Of a stretch of DNA of 64,000 nucleotides, positions 56,967 to 64,000 are shown piece after piece (position 1 is the stretch's first letter; every line of letters starts with the position of its first letter). The position numbers were made by a program, and so were the translations under genes. The stretch covers positions 115,525 to 179,524 of the forward strand of contig NZ_MEFG01000017.1 of NCBI RefSeq assembly GCF_001724715.1. The letters run 5' to 3'. This DNA comes from Sphingomonas sp. SCN 67-18. GTDB taxonomy: Bacteria; Pseudomonadota; Alphaproteobacteria; Sphingomonadales; Sphingomonadaceae. A model generated the notes under the pieces. That model was given only the letters and a program-made list of their open reading frames with translations, was not told the DNA's origin and did no database searches.

Positions 56967-57674
56967 ATGGCGACCAAGACCCGTCGACGCGGCCTCCTTT
57001 CCTCCCGGATCATCCGCATCCTTTTCAAGGCGATGCTGTGGTTTTTCGCGATCACCATCGGCTGGGTGATCCTCTACCGTTTCGTGCCGCCGCCCTTCAC
57101 CTTCACGATGATGGGCGACGTGATCAGCGGGCGCAGCGTCAATAAGGACTGGATGCCGCTTTCCGAAATCGACCCCAATATGGCGCGCGCGGCCATAGCC
57201 TCGGAAGACGCCAAATTCTGCAACCATTATGGTTTCGATGCGGCCGCCATAGCCAAGGCGGCGGCGCGCAATGCCAAGGGCGGGCGGATAAGGGGCGGAT
57301 CGACGATCAGCCAGCAGACCGCGAAGAACGCCTTCCTGTGGCAGGGCGGCGGTTTTTTCCGCAAAGGACTGGAGGCCTATTTCACCGTCCTGATCGAAAC
57401 GATCTGGGGCAAGAGGCGGATCATGGAAGTCTATCTGAACATCGCCGAGACGGGCATCGCCACCTATGGCGTCAATGCGGGCGCGATGCGCTATTTCAAC
57501 CATGACGCCTCCACGCTCAGCCCGACGGAGGCGGCGCGGATCGCGGCGGTACTGCCGCTGCCCAAGAAGCGCGGCGCAGTGGCGCCCAAGGGCTATACCA
57601 AGCGCTACGGCAATTCGATTTCGAAGCGGATGGGCGTGGTGAAGCGCGAGCAGATGGCGTCCTGCCTGCGCTGA
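56967..57674 (+). CDS. mtgA: Monofunctional peptidoglycan glycosyltransferase MtgA
   Basis: The 235-residue enzyme polymerises lipid II into glycan strands. An N-terminal transmembrane helix (about residues 18-38, RILFKAMLWFFAITIGWVIL) precedes the family 51 domain. Its motifs are AAIASEDAKFCNHYGFD (catalytic Glu), GGSTISQQTAKN, ETIWGKRRIMEVYLNIAE and GVNAGAMRYFNHDASTLSP. The terminator of rpoH separates it from the upstream gene. It is convergent with ybaB. Confidence 0.94.
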   Translation: MATKTRRRGLLSSRIIRILFKAMLWFFAITIGWVILYRFVPPPFTFTMMGDVISGRSVNKDWMPLSEIDPNMARAAIASEDAKFCNHYGFDAAAIAKAAARNAKGGRIRGGSTISQQTAKNAFLWQGGGFFRKGLEAYFTVLIETIWGKRRIMEVYLNIAETGIATYGVNAGAMRYFNHDASTLSPTEAARIAAVLPLPKKRGAVAPKGYTKRYGNSISKRMGVVKREQMASCLR

Positions 57675-57690
57675 AACGCGCCCGGCAGCT

Positions 57691-58014
57691 TCAGAAAGGC
57701 AGTTTGAAGCCCGGCGGCAGCGCCAGCCCGCTGGTCATCTTGCCCATTTCGGCGTTGGAGGCGGCATCGGCCTTGCCCCGCGCATCGTTGAGCGCTGCGG
57801 CGACAAGATCTTCCACCATCTGCTTCTCGGACGGCTGGAGCAGCGATTCGTCGATATCGACGCTGATGATGCGGCCCTTGGCGCTGGCCTTCACCTTCAC
57901 CAGTCCGCCGCCGCTCACCCCCTCGACCTCGATGGAATCGAGATTGGCCTGCGCCTTGCTGAGCTCGTCCTGCACATTCTTGGCCATGTTCAGGATGTCG
58001 TCGAGATTCTTCAT
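57691..58014 (-). CDS. ybaB: YbaB/EbfC nucleoid-associated protein
   Basis: The 107-residue protein has the YbaB pattern: an N-terminal helix (DDILNMAKNVQDELSKAQA), GGGLVKVKASAKGRIISVDI and a C-terminal EDLVAAALNDARGKAD. The family binds DNA as a dimer. It starts 1 nt after the dnaX stop, the usual dnaX-ybaB pairing. The recR gene that often follows is not present here. Confidence 0.93.
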   Translation of the reverse strand: MKNLDDILNMAKNVQDELSKAQANLDSIEVEGVSGGGLVKVKASAKGRIISVDIDESLLQPSEKQMVEDLVAAALNDARGKADAASNAEMGKMTSGLALPPGFKLPF

Positions 58015-58015
58015 G

Positions 58016-59638
58016 TCAGGCGCTCCTTCGTTCCGGCGCGGCATAGTCGATCAATTCGGCCCCTGGGAAGGCCTCGAACGCCGCCTTTACGATCGGCGCG
58101 GCCAAAATCGCGTCGCGCGCCGCGTTTTCGCTCGCCCTGTCCTGTTCGAGCAGGCTCGGCTCCGCCGGGCCTTCGGCCGAGGAAATCTGCCAGGAGACGC
58201 CGGTCGCCTCCTTCAGCACCAGAGCGAGATCGCGGTTGAACTCGCTCTCGAACGGCTTGGTGGGGCGGATGACCAGTTCCGGCGGGGCGTAGCGGATCAG
58301 CCCGAAATAATCGTAGAGCTGCTGCGACATCCAGGGCTTGCGGCTTTCCAGCAGGGCGACCAGCGCCCGGAAATCCGCCGGAAGCGCCTGCGACGGTGCG
58401 GATGGCGGCTGGGACGGCGCGGGAGCGGACTGGGCCGACTGGGCGGATTGCGCCACTGAGGCGGCGTCCCCGCTGACGATCTTTTTCATCAGCTCGCCCG
58501 GATCCGGCAGCTGGGCGGCGTGGATGACGCGGAGCAGGGCCATTTCCGCCGTTTCGATAGGCATGGTGGCGCGGACCACCTCGTCATGGCCCTTCAGCAT
58601 CAATTGCCACAGCCGGTGCAGCGCGGCGAAGGACATGCGGCCCGCCCAATCCGCCAGCGCCTCGCGCTCCTCGGCCGATTGCGCGGGATCGTCGCTGCCG
58701 CCGACCTTGGCCAGGGTGGTGCCGTGCACCGTTTCCAGCAGGGCGCGGAGCAGCGCCACCGGCTCAACCCCATAATCATGCTGTTCGCGCAGCGCCGCCA
58801 GCGCGCCCGGCCCGTCGCCCGCCAGGATGAGGCCGAACAGCCGGCGCACGGCGCCGCGATCCGACAGGCCGAGCATGTCGCGCACCTGCCCTGCGGTGAC
58901 GCCGCTGCTGCCTTCCTCGCCGGCATGGGCGATGGCCTGATCGAGGATCGAAAGACCGTCGCGCGCCGAGCCTTCCGCCGCCCGCGCGATCAGCGCCAGC
59001 GCCTCCGGCTCCACCGGCACCCCTTCGTTTTCCGCCACCCGGCCGAAATGGCCGGCCAGCAGATCCGCCGGGATGCGCCGCAGATCGAACCGCTGGCAAC
59101 GCGACAGCACGGTGACCGGCAACTTGTTCACCTCCGTCGTGGCGAACAGGAACTTCACGTGCGGCGGCGGCTCCTCCAGCGTCTTCAACAGCGCGTTGAA
59201 GGCGTTTTTGGTGAGCATGTGGACTTCGTCGATAATGTACACCTTGTAGCGGGCGGACACCGCCGCATAGCGCACCGCCTCCACGATCTCGCGGACATCG
59301 TCGACGCCGGTGTGGCTGGCCGCGTCCATCTCCACCACGTCGATATGGCGGCCTTCGGTGATGGCGATGCAGGGTTCGCACAGGCCGCATGGCTCGATGG
59401 TCGGCCCGCCCTGCCCGTCCGGCCCGATGCAATTCAGCGCCTTGGCGATCAGCCGGGCCGTGGACGTCTTGCCCACCCCGCGCACCCCGGTGAGCAGGAA
59501 GGCATGGGCCAGCCGGTCCCGCTTTATGGCGTTGCCCAGCGTCGTCACCATCGCGTCCTGGCCGATCAGCTCGGCAAAGGTCTGCGGCCGGTATTTGCGG
59601 GCGAGGACGCGGTAAGGCTGCTGGGGAGATTCGGACAT
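58016..59638 (-). CDS. dnaX: DNA polymerase III subunit gamma/tau
   Basis: The 540-residue clamp-loader ATPase has Walker A GVRGVGKT (residues 51-58) and a four-cysteine zinc site at C70, C84, C87 and C90. Walker B and DEVHMLTKNAFNALLKTLEE and the sensor TTEVNKLPVTVLSRCQRFD follow. The C-terminal part (about 400-540) includes a Ser/Ala/Gln/Pro linker and the tau region. No slippery frameshift heptamer was noted. The SRP RNA gene lies just upstream on the same strand. Confidence 0.96.
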   Translation of the reverse strand: MSESPQQPYRVLARKYRPQTFAELIGQDAMVTTLGNAIKRDRLAHAFLLTGVRGVGKTSTARLIAKALNCIGPDGQGGPTIEPCGLCEPCIAITEGRHIDVVEMDAASHTGVDDVREIVEAVRYAAVSARYKVYIIDEVHMLTKNAFNALLKTLEEPPPHVKFLFATTEVNKLPVTVLSRCQRFDLRRIPADLLAGHFGRVAENEGVPVEPEALALIARAAEGSARDGLSILDQAIAHAGEEGSSGVTAGQVRDMLGLSDRGAVRRLFGLILAGDGPGALAALREQHDYGVEPVALLRALLETVHGTTLAKVGGSDDPAQSAEEREALADWAGRMSFAALHRLWQLMLKGHDEVVRATMPIETAEMALLRVIHAAQLPDPGELMKKIVSGDAASVAQSAQSAQSAPAPSQPPSAPSQALPADFRALVALLESRKPWMSQQLYDYFGLIRYAPPELVIRPTKPFESEFNRDLALVLKEATGVSWQISSAEGPAEPSLLEQDRASENAARDAILAAPIVKAAFEAFPGAELIDYAAPERRSA

Positions 59639-59709
59639 GGCGCGACCTTAGGGAAAGGCCCGCCGCCACGCCAGCCACGGCGGCCAGATCGACCGGCGAA
59701 GGAAGAAAG

Positions 59710-59801
59710 GTGGGAGCCGGAACGACCCGCAACGAATTCGTTACGGCTGCTTCCTTCCGGATCTGACCGGGTTGGCGAGTGCTGCGTCCGCCCGACTCCC
59801 G
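59710..59801 (-). ncRNA. ffs: Signal recognition particle RNA (4.5S type)
   Basis: On the minus strand the conserved apical sequence GGTCAGATCCGGAAGGAAGC is visible (complement of about 59748-59767). The 5' GGGAGTCGG pairs with 3' CCGGCTCCC to close the hairpin. The RNA works with Ffh to target membrane proteins. The ends are inferred from the terminal helix and a well-placed promoter. The location next to dnaX is common in bacteria. Confidence 0.93.
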
Positions 59802-59807
59802 CTCGCG

Positions 59808-59836
59808 CAGATAGGTGAAGATGCCGCCATGCGCAA
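59808..59836 (-). promoter_or_regulatory. ffs: Promoter of the SRP RNA gene
   Basis: On the minus strand TTGCGC (59836-59831) and TATCTG (59813-59808) are separated by exactly 17 bp. The expected start, about 7 nt downstream, falls at about 59801, matching the 5' end deduced from RNA pairing. This agreement supports the call. Confidence 0.6.
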
Positions 59837-59849
59837 GGCGGCGGGCCGA

Positions 59850-61895
59850 TCAGCCGAGGCGGGTGACGAGCGCGGCCAATTCCGCCGTGGTCAGCGGCTC
59901 GGCGCAGAGGAAACCCTGGTAGAAATTGCAGCCTTCCTGGGCGAGCAGGGCCAGCTGCTCCGCCGTCTCCACCCCTTCCGCGATCACCGACAGGCCCAGC
60001 GAGCGCGCCATTTCGATGACGCCGCGCACCACGACGCGGTCGCGCGCGGAGCCGGCGATATCCTGCGACAGGCGCTTGTCGATCTTCAGATAGTCGAGCG
60101 GCAGCGCCTTGAGGTAGGCGAGGCTCGAATAGCCGGTGCCGAAATCGTCGATGGCGACGCGGCATCCGCCCGCTCTGAGCGCGGCGAGCAGATCCGCGGC
60201 CAGCTTCAGATCCTCGATCAGCCCGCTTTCGGTGACTTCGACGGTGAGCCGCGCGCGGGCAAAGCCGCAGGCGTCCGCCATGGCGAGGAACTGGTCCGCG
60301 AAGGACGGGCGGGCGACGTCGCTGGCGATGACGTTGACCGCCAGGCGCAGGCCGTCGAGCGCCGGGGGCCATGCGGCGGCGGCCGCGATGGCGCGGCGCT
60401 GGACATGGTCGGACAGTTCGGCGAGATAATCGGAGCGTTCCGCCGCCGCGAACAGCGTCGCCGCGCCCAGCTCCCCGAAATCCGGGTGCCGCCAGCGGGC
60501 CAGCGCCTCGACGCCGACAATCTCGCCGGACACGACCGAGACCTGCGGCTGGAACAGGATCTCGATCTCGTCCTGCGCCAGCGCGAGGCGCAGATCGACC
60601 TCAAGCCGGCTGCGCCAGCTGGCATAATCCTCATCGGCGCTGCTCAGCAGCCGCACCGGCGCGCCTTCCGACGATTTGGCGTCGGCCAGCGCGGCGCTGG
60701 CCCGGCGCAGCAGGGCGGTGACATCCTGATCGTCGGCGCCGGCCTGGACGATGCCGATGCGGCAGCCGAGCGCGATCATTTCCACATTGGCCATGAACGG
60801 CCGCCGCACCGCCGCGATCAGCTGGTCCGCCAGCAGTTGCGCCCGCTCCACCGTCAGCGGCGCGGGCAGGCCGATCAGGAATTCGGCGCCCGCCATGCGC
60901 GCGAGCAGCGGCCGCTTGCCGCCGACGTCGGAGACGATCCGCTCAATCCGCCGCGCCGTCGCCTGCAGCAGCGCATCGCCGGTGGCCCGGCCATAGGCGG
61001 TGTTGACCATTTCGAAGCGGGTGATGGACAGCAGCAGCACCACCGTGCCCTGCCCCGCCTGCAGGCGGCGGGACAGCCATTGCCGCGCCTCCACCCCGTC
61101 GCCAAGGCCGGTCAGCGGATCGGGGTTGCGCGGCCCGGCATCGTCCATATCGTCCCTGAGCGTCTCGATGGTGCCGATCACCGTGCCGCGCGCGCGATTG
61201 AAATTGAGATGCTGCGCCACCCGGTTGCCGCCGCGCAGCGCATGGGTGAAGGCGGTGGGGTTGGTGCCCGCGGCCAGCCGCCGCGCAGCACCGCGCGCCG
61301 CCGCCCGTCCATCGCGATCCAGCATGCGATAGAGCGCGCCCAGCCGCGCCTGTCCCTCCCCCAACGCCAGCCGCGCGCGGAGCGCCGCGCTGAGCCGCAC
61401 CGCCCGGGTGGTCATGTCATAATGCCAGGTCAGCCCCTCGTCGCGCTGCACCTCGCTGCGGCTCAGCCCGCCGCGCCAGCCGCCCGCCAGCCGTTCGCTA
61501 TGCCGCTCGGCAAAGCGCAGCGCCTGCGCCAGTTCATTCTCGCCGAAAGGGCTGGCGAGATAATGGGTTGCGCCCGCCGCATGGAAAGCGTCGAGCGCCG
61601 CCACATCCTTGCGGGACAGCAGGGCGACAAGTGCTGAGGCATTGGCCTGCACCGCGTCCGCCAGGAGCTTGACCGCGTCCAGCCCCTCGCCCAGCGCGCC
61701 GCGCGCATCGACCACGGCGACGCTGGCGCCGCTGGCGATGAAGCGGCGCTCCACGCCCTCCGCGCGCCTGGCCGCGATGGCATGCCACCCGGCCCGCGAC
61801 ACCGCCCCGGCCAGCTCGTCGCGATGGCGGAAGGAAAGGAGGAACAAGGGGGCCGCAAGGGGCGGCTGCGGCGGCGCGATCGGCTGGTCCTTCAC
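59850..61895 (-). CDS. c-di-GMP phosphodiesterase (EAL) with degenerate GGDEF domain
   Basis: The 681-residue protein has an N-terminal receiver/PAS-like region. A GGDEF-type domain follows in which the signature is AGAEF (about residues 335-339), so cyclase activity is unlikely. The C-terminal EAL domain has EAL at about 463-465 (VEALARWRHPDF), VEVTESGLIED, DDFGTGYSSLAYLKALPLDY and AEGVETAEQL, all expected for an active phosphodiesterase. A GTG at 61895 with GGGGGGACG before it is the probable start. It would lower c-di-GMP, read locally by the PilZ protein. Confidence 0.9.
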   Translation of the reverse strand: MKDQPIAPPQPPLAAPLFLLSFRHRDELAGAVSRAGWHAIAARRAEGVERRFIASGASVAVVDARGALGEGLDAVKLLADAVQANASALVALLSRKDVAALDAFHAAGATHYLASPFGENELAQALRFAERHSERLAGGWRGGLSRSEVQRDEGLTWHYDMTTRAVRLSAALRARLALGEGQARLGALYRMLDRDGRAAARGAARRLAAGTNPTAFTHALRGGNRVAQHLNFNRARGTVIGTIETLRDDMDDAGPRNPDPLTGLGDGVEARQWLSRRLQAGQGTVVLLLSITRFEMVNTAYGRATGDALLQATARRIERIVSDVGGKRPLLARMAGAEFLIGLPAPLTVERAQLLADQLIAAVRRPFMANVEMIALGCRIGIVQAGADDQDVTALLRRASAALADAKSSEGAPVRLLSSADEDYASWRSRLEVDLRLALAQDEIEILFQPQVSVVSGEIVGVEALARWRHPDFGELGAATLFAAAERSDYLAELSDHVQRRAIAAAAAWPPALDGLRLAVNVIASDVARPSFADQFLAMADACGFARARLTVEVTESGLIEDLKLAADLLAALRAGGCRVAIDDFGTGYSSLAYLKALPLDYLKIDKRLSQDIAGSARDRVVVRGVIEMARSLGLSVIAEGVETAEQLALLAQEGCNFYQGFLCAEPLTTAELAALVTRLG

Positions 61896-61986
61896 GCTGT
61901 TCGTCCCCCCATTCCCCCTTTTAGACCGGGAAGCCCGGCGCGCCAATGCTATTGCTCGCACCGGCGGGACACCTTAGGTCCATGCC

Positions 61987-62997
61987 ATGGCCACGCTTGC
62001 GCCCGATCTTACCGCGCCGCTGACCGACTCCTTCGGTCGGCAGATCCGATACTTGCGGGTTTCGGTGACGGACCGGTGCGATTTCCGCTGCCGATATTGC
62101 ATGGCGGAGGCGATGACATTCCTGCCGCGCGCCGAGATACTCGCGCTGGAGGAGATTGCGATCATCGTCGACCGCTTCATCGCGCGCGGCGTCACCAAGG
62201 TGCGGCTGACCGGCGGCGAGCCGCTGGTGCGGCGCGGCGTGGGCGAGCTGGCGGCGCGAATCGGCCGCCATCTGGGCCGGGGACTGGAAGAACTGACGCT
62301 GACCACCAACGGATCGCGCCTTGCCGAACAGGCGGAGGCAATGGTCGATGCCGGCATCCGGCGGATCAATGTGAGCCTGGACAGCCTGGACCGGGACCGC
62401 TTTGCCTACATCACCCGCCGCGACCGGCTGAACGATGTGCTGGCCGGCATTGCCGCCGCCAGGGCGGCGGGGCTTGCCGTCAAGATCAACATGGTGGCGC
62501 TGAAGGGGCTGAACGAGGACGAGATCGAGCCGATGCTGCGCTGGTGCGCCGCCGAGGGGCACGACCTGTCGCTGATCGAGACCATGCCGCTGGGGCGGAT
62601 AGACGAGGACCGGAGCGACCGTTTCCTGCCGCTGACGCTGGTAAGGAAGCGTCTGGACGAGCGCTTCACCCTGACGCCGAGCAGCTACAGCACCGGCGGC
62701 CCCGCCCGCTATTGGACGGTGGAGGAACTGGGCGTGCGGCTGGGCCTGATTTCCCCGCTCACCGAGAATTTCTGCGCCGGGTGCAACCGGGTGCGACTGA
62801 CCGTCGAAGGGCGGCTGTTCATGTGCCTTGGCCAGGAGGATCAGGTGGACCTGAAGGCCGCCTATCGCACCGGCGGCATCGCGGCGGTGGACCGCGCCAT
62901 CGACGATGCGATGCGGCGCAAGCCGCTGCGCCACGATTTCCGCATCGCCGCCGCCCGCCCGGCGGTGGCGCGCCATATGAGCGTGACCGGCGGATGA
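61987..62997 (+). CDS. moaA: GTP 3',8-cyclase MoaA (molybdenum cofactor synthesis)
   Basis: The 336-residue radical SAM enzyme performs the first step from GTP towards molybdopterin. The N-terminal 4Fe-4S cysteines are C31, C35 and C38 (CDFRCRYC). [13 protein letters not shown] and [12 protein letters not shown] follow. The second cluster uses CAGCNRVR and a later MC (FMC). The conserved Gly-Gly C-terminus (SVTGG) required for activity is present. It overlaps nadK by 4 nt. Confidence 0.96.
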   Translation: MATLAPDLTAPLTDSFGRQIRYLRVSVTDRCDFRCRYCMAEAMTFLPRAEILALEEIAIIVDRFIARGVTKVRLTGGEPLVRRGVGELAARIGRHLGRGLEELTLTTNGSRLAEQAEAMVDAGIRRINVSLDSLDRDRFAYITRRDRLNDVLAGIAAARAAGLAVKINMVALKGLNEDEIEPMLRWCAAEGHDLSLIETMPLGRIDEDRSDRFLPLTLVRKRLDERFTLTPSSYSTGGPARYWTVEELGVRLGLISPLTENFCAGCNRVRLTVEGRLFMCLGQEDQVDLKAAYRTGGIAAVDRAIDDAMRRKPLRHDFRIAAARPAVARHMSVTGG

Positions 62998-63770
62998 ACG
63001 GGGAGCCGCGCATGGCGCTGGTCGCCTCCTCCGCCGACGCCGCGCGCGAGGCGGAGGCGGAACTGCGGCGCATGTGCCAGTGGGTCGACGTGGCGGATGC
63101 GGACATCGTCGTCGCGCTGGGCGGCGACGGGTTCATGCTGCAGACGCTGCACGCCATGCTGGAACGGCGGCGCATCCGCCCGGTCTATGGCCTGAACCGC
63201 GGCACGGTGGGGTTCCTGATGAACGATTGGGGCACCGGCCGGCTGGAACAGCGAATCGCCAAGGCGAAATCCTTCACCGTGACGCCGCTCCGCATGGACG
63301 CGCAGACGGTGGACGGCGAGCGGCTGACCATTCCGGCGATCAACGAAGTCTCGCTGCTGCGCGAAACGCGGCAGACGGCAAAGCTGGAAGTGACGGTGAA
63401 CGACCGGATCGTGCTGGACGAGCTGGTGTGCGACGGCGTGCTGGTGGCCACCCCGGCCGGATCCACCGCCTATAACCTGTCCGCGCAAGGCCCCATCCTG
63501 CCGCTCGGCTCCGCCTTGCACGCGCTGACGCCGATCAGCCCGTTCCGCCCGCGCCGCTGGCGCGGCGCCATATTGCCGGAAAGCGCGCACATCACCTTTC
63601 GCGTGCTCGACCCTGTGAAACGGCCGGTCAGCGCGGTTGCAGACCAGCGCGAAGTGCGCGACGTATCCGTCGTCAGCGTCGATATCGACCGCAGCCGCAC
63701 CCTGACCCTGATGTTCGATCCCGAGCATGCGCTCGACGATCGGATAACGATGGAGCAATTCATCGTCTGA
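62994..63770 (+). CDS. nadK: NAD kinase
   Basis: The 258-residue kinase makes NADP from NAD and ATP. It carries the GGDGFML motif (residues 43-49), [14 protein letters not shown], and the catalytic region [22 protein letters not shown]. The start overlaps the moaA stop (ATGA), so both are translated together although their pathways are unrelated. It ends 57 nt before tRNA-Asn. Confidence 0.93.
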   Translation: MNGEPRMALVASSADAAREAEAELRRMCQWVDVADADIVVALGGDGFMLQTLHAMLERRRIRPVYGLNRGTVGFLMNDWGTGRLEQRIAKAKSFTVTPLRMDAQTVDGERLTIPAINEVSLLRETRQTAKLEVTVNDRIVLDELVCDGVLVATPAGSTAYNLSAQGPILPLGSALHALTPISPFRPRRWRGAILPESAHITFRVLDPVKRPVSAVADQREVRDVSVVSVDIDRSRTLTLMFDPEHALDDRITMEQFIV

Positions 63771-63774
63771 CCGC

Positions 63775-63804
63775 TTGCCTTCCGGCGAAGACCGCTGCTA
63801 TAGG
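63775..63804 (+). promoter_or_regulatory. Promoter of the tRNA-Asn gene
   Basis: TTGCCT (63775-63780) is followed 17 bp later by CTATAG (63798-63803) or 18 bp later by TATAGG (63799-63804). The start would be near 63811, about 17 nt before the mature tRNA. It overlaps the nadK downstream flank. Confidence 0.55.
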
Positions 63805-63827
63805 CGCGCCTCGCCCGAGAGGGTTGT

Positions 63828-63902
63828 TCCCCGGTAGCTCAGCGGTAGAGCATCCGACTGTTAATCGGACGGCCGCCTGTTCGAATCAGGCCCGGGGAGC
63901 CA
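63828..63902 (+). tRNA. tRNA-Asn (anticodon GTT)
   Basis: The 75-nt sequence folds as a normal tRNA. The acceptor stem is TCCCCGG with CCGGGGA, followed by the D arm. The anticodon stem is TCCGA with TCGGA around the loop CTGTTAA, anticodon GTT at 63860-63862. The T loop is TTCGAAT. The CCA end is encoded (63900-63902). The 98 nt after it hold no recognisable gene and become richer in A and T. Confidence 0.97.
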
Positions 63903-64000
63903 ACATCTCACATAGTGGGATGATCGCCGAAATCGTGATGCGATTTCGCCGCCGTTTCTACGATTTGCACTGATTTGAAACGCTTCACTGCTCTCCGTTG

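Overview
The window is a gene-dense, high-GC chromosomal segment from an alphaproteobacterium, most likely of the Sphingomonadales. Several gene neighbourhoods point that way: eno-ftsB-pdhA-pdhB with a lipoyl domain fused to the E1 beta subunit, carAB-greA, yqeY-dnaG-rpoD, dnaX-ybaB beside the signal recognition particle RNA, the alphaproteobacterial phosphotransferase ChpT, and DUF4170, DUF3618 and SdhE proteins. I see no insertion sequence, integrase, prophage or CRISPR array. Almost all genes are core metabolism, information processing or signalling.

Layout. 1-3 kb: a ParA-type ATPase cut by the window edge, an AT-rich gap, an orphan HigA-like antitoxin, a Sel1/SPOR envelope protein and serB. 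3-9 kb: miaA, the branched-chain amino acid operon ilvBNC, trmFO and a small EF-hand protein. 9-13.4 kb: a degenerate squalene/phytoene synthase-like protein and three overlapping TadG/TadE pilus-type genes. 13.4-17.5 kb (minus): pdhB, pdhA, ftsB, eno. 17.7-19.7 kb: a four-gene stress/envelope operon resembling E. coli yqjDEK (histone H1-like/ElaB-like, holin-superfamily YqjE-like, DUF3618, second ElaB-like). 19.7-25.7 kb: DUF4170, rhomboid protease, greA, carB, carA. 25.9-30.2 kb: yqeY, dnaG, rpoD. 30.4-36.9 kb: an uncharacterised helical protein, a MoxR ATPase and its VWA partner separated by a soluble chemoreceptor, an AraC regulator and anmK. 37-44.5 kb: tyrS, a PilZ protein, a frameshifted recG, sdhE and mfd. 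44.5-48.5 kb (minus): a TPR/TonB-C periplasmic protein, rnpB, a peptidoglycan amidase and an EamA transporter. 48.5-54.4 kb (minus): cheR, cheB, cheY, cheW, cheA and chpT. 54.5-64 kb: JAMM peptidase, rluD, rpoH with a strong terminator, mtgA, ybaB, dnaX, SRP RNA, an EAL phosphodiesterase, moaA, nadK and tRNA-Asn.

How the genes work together. The segment combines amino acid and pyrimidine supply (serB, ilvBNC, carAB), central carbon flow (eno, pdhAB), replication and transcription start-up (dnaG, dnaX, rpoD, rpoH, greA, mfd), tRNA/rRNA maturation (miaA, trmFO, rluD, rnpB), envelope turnover (anmK, mtgA, amidase, SPOR protein), and a compact chemotaxis and c-di-GMP signalling set (che cluster, chemoreceptor, PilZ, EAL). 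Packing is extreme: many ATGA overlaps, three convergent pairs whose stops touch or overlap, and one divergent pair (serB/miaA) whose start codons overlap.

The most noteworthy observation is the recG reading frame. It is broken by a net loss of 5 nt exactly at the start of the TRG translocation motif, while the same motif is intact in neighbouring mfd. I did not find a clearly new defence or biosynthetic system. The less explained items are the uncharacterised gene after rpoD, the pilus-type gene trio with a calcium-loop-like insert, the TPR/TonB-C protein, the chemoreceptor lying inside a MoxR/VWA pair, and several hairpins and palindromes next to start codons.
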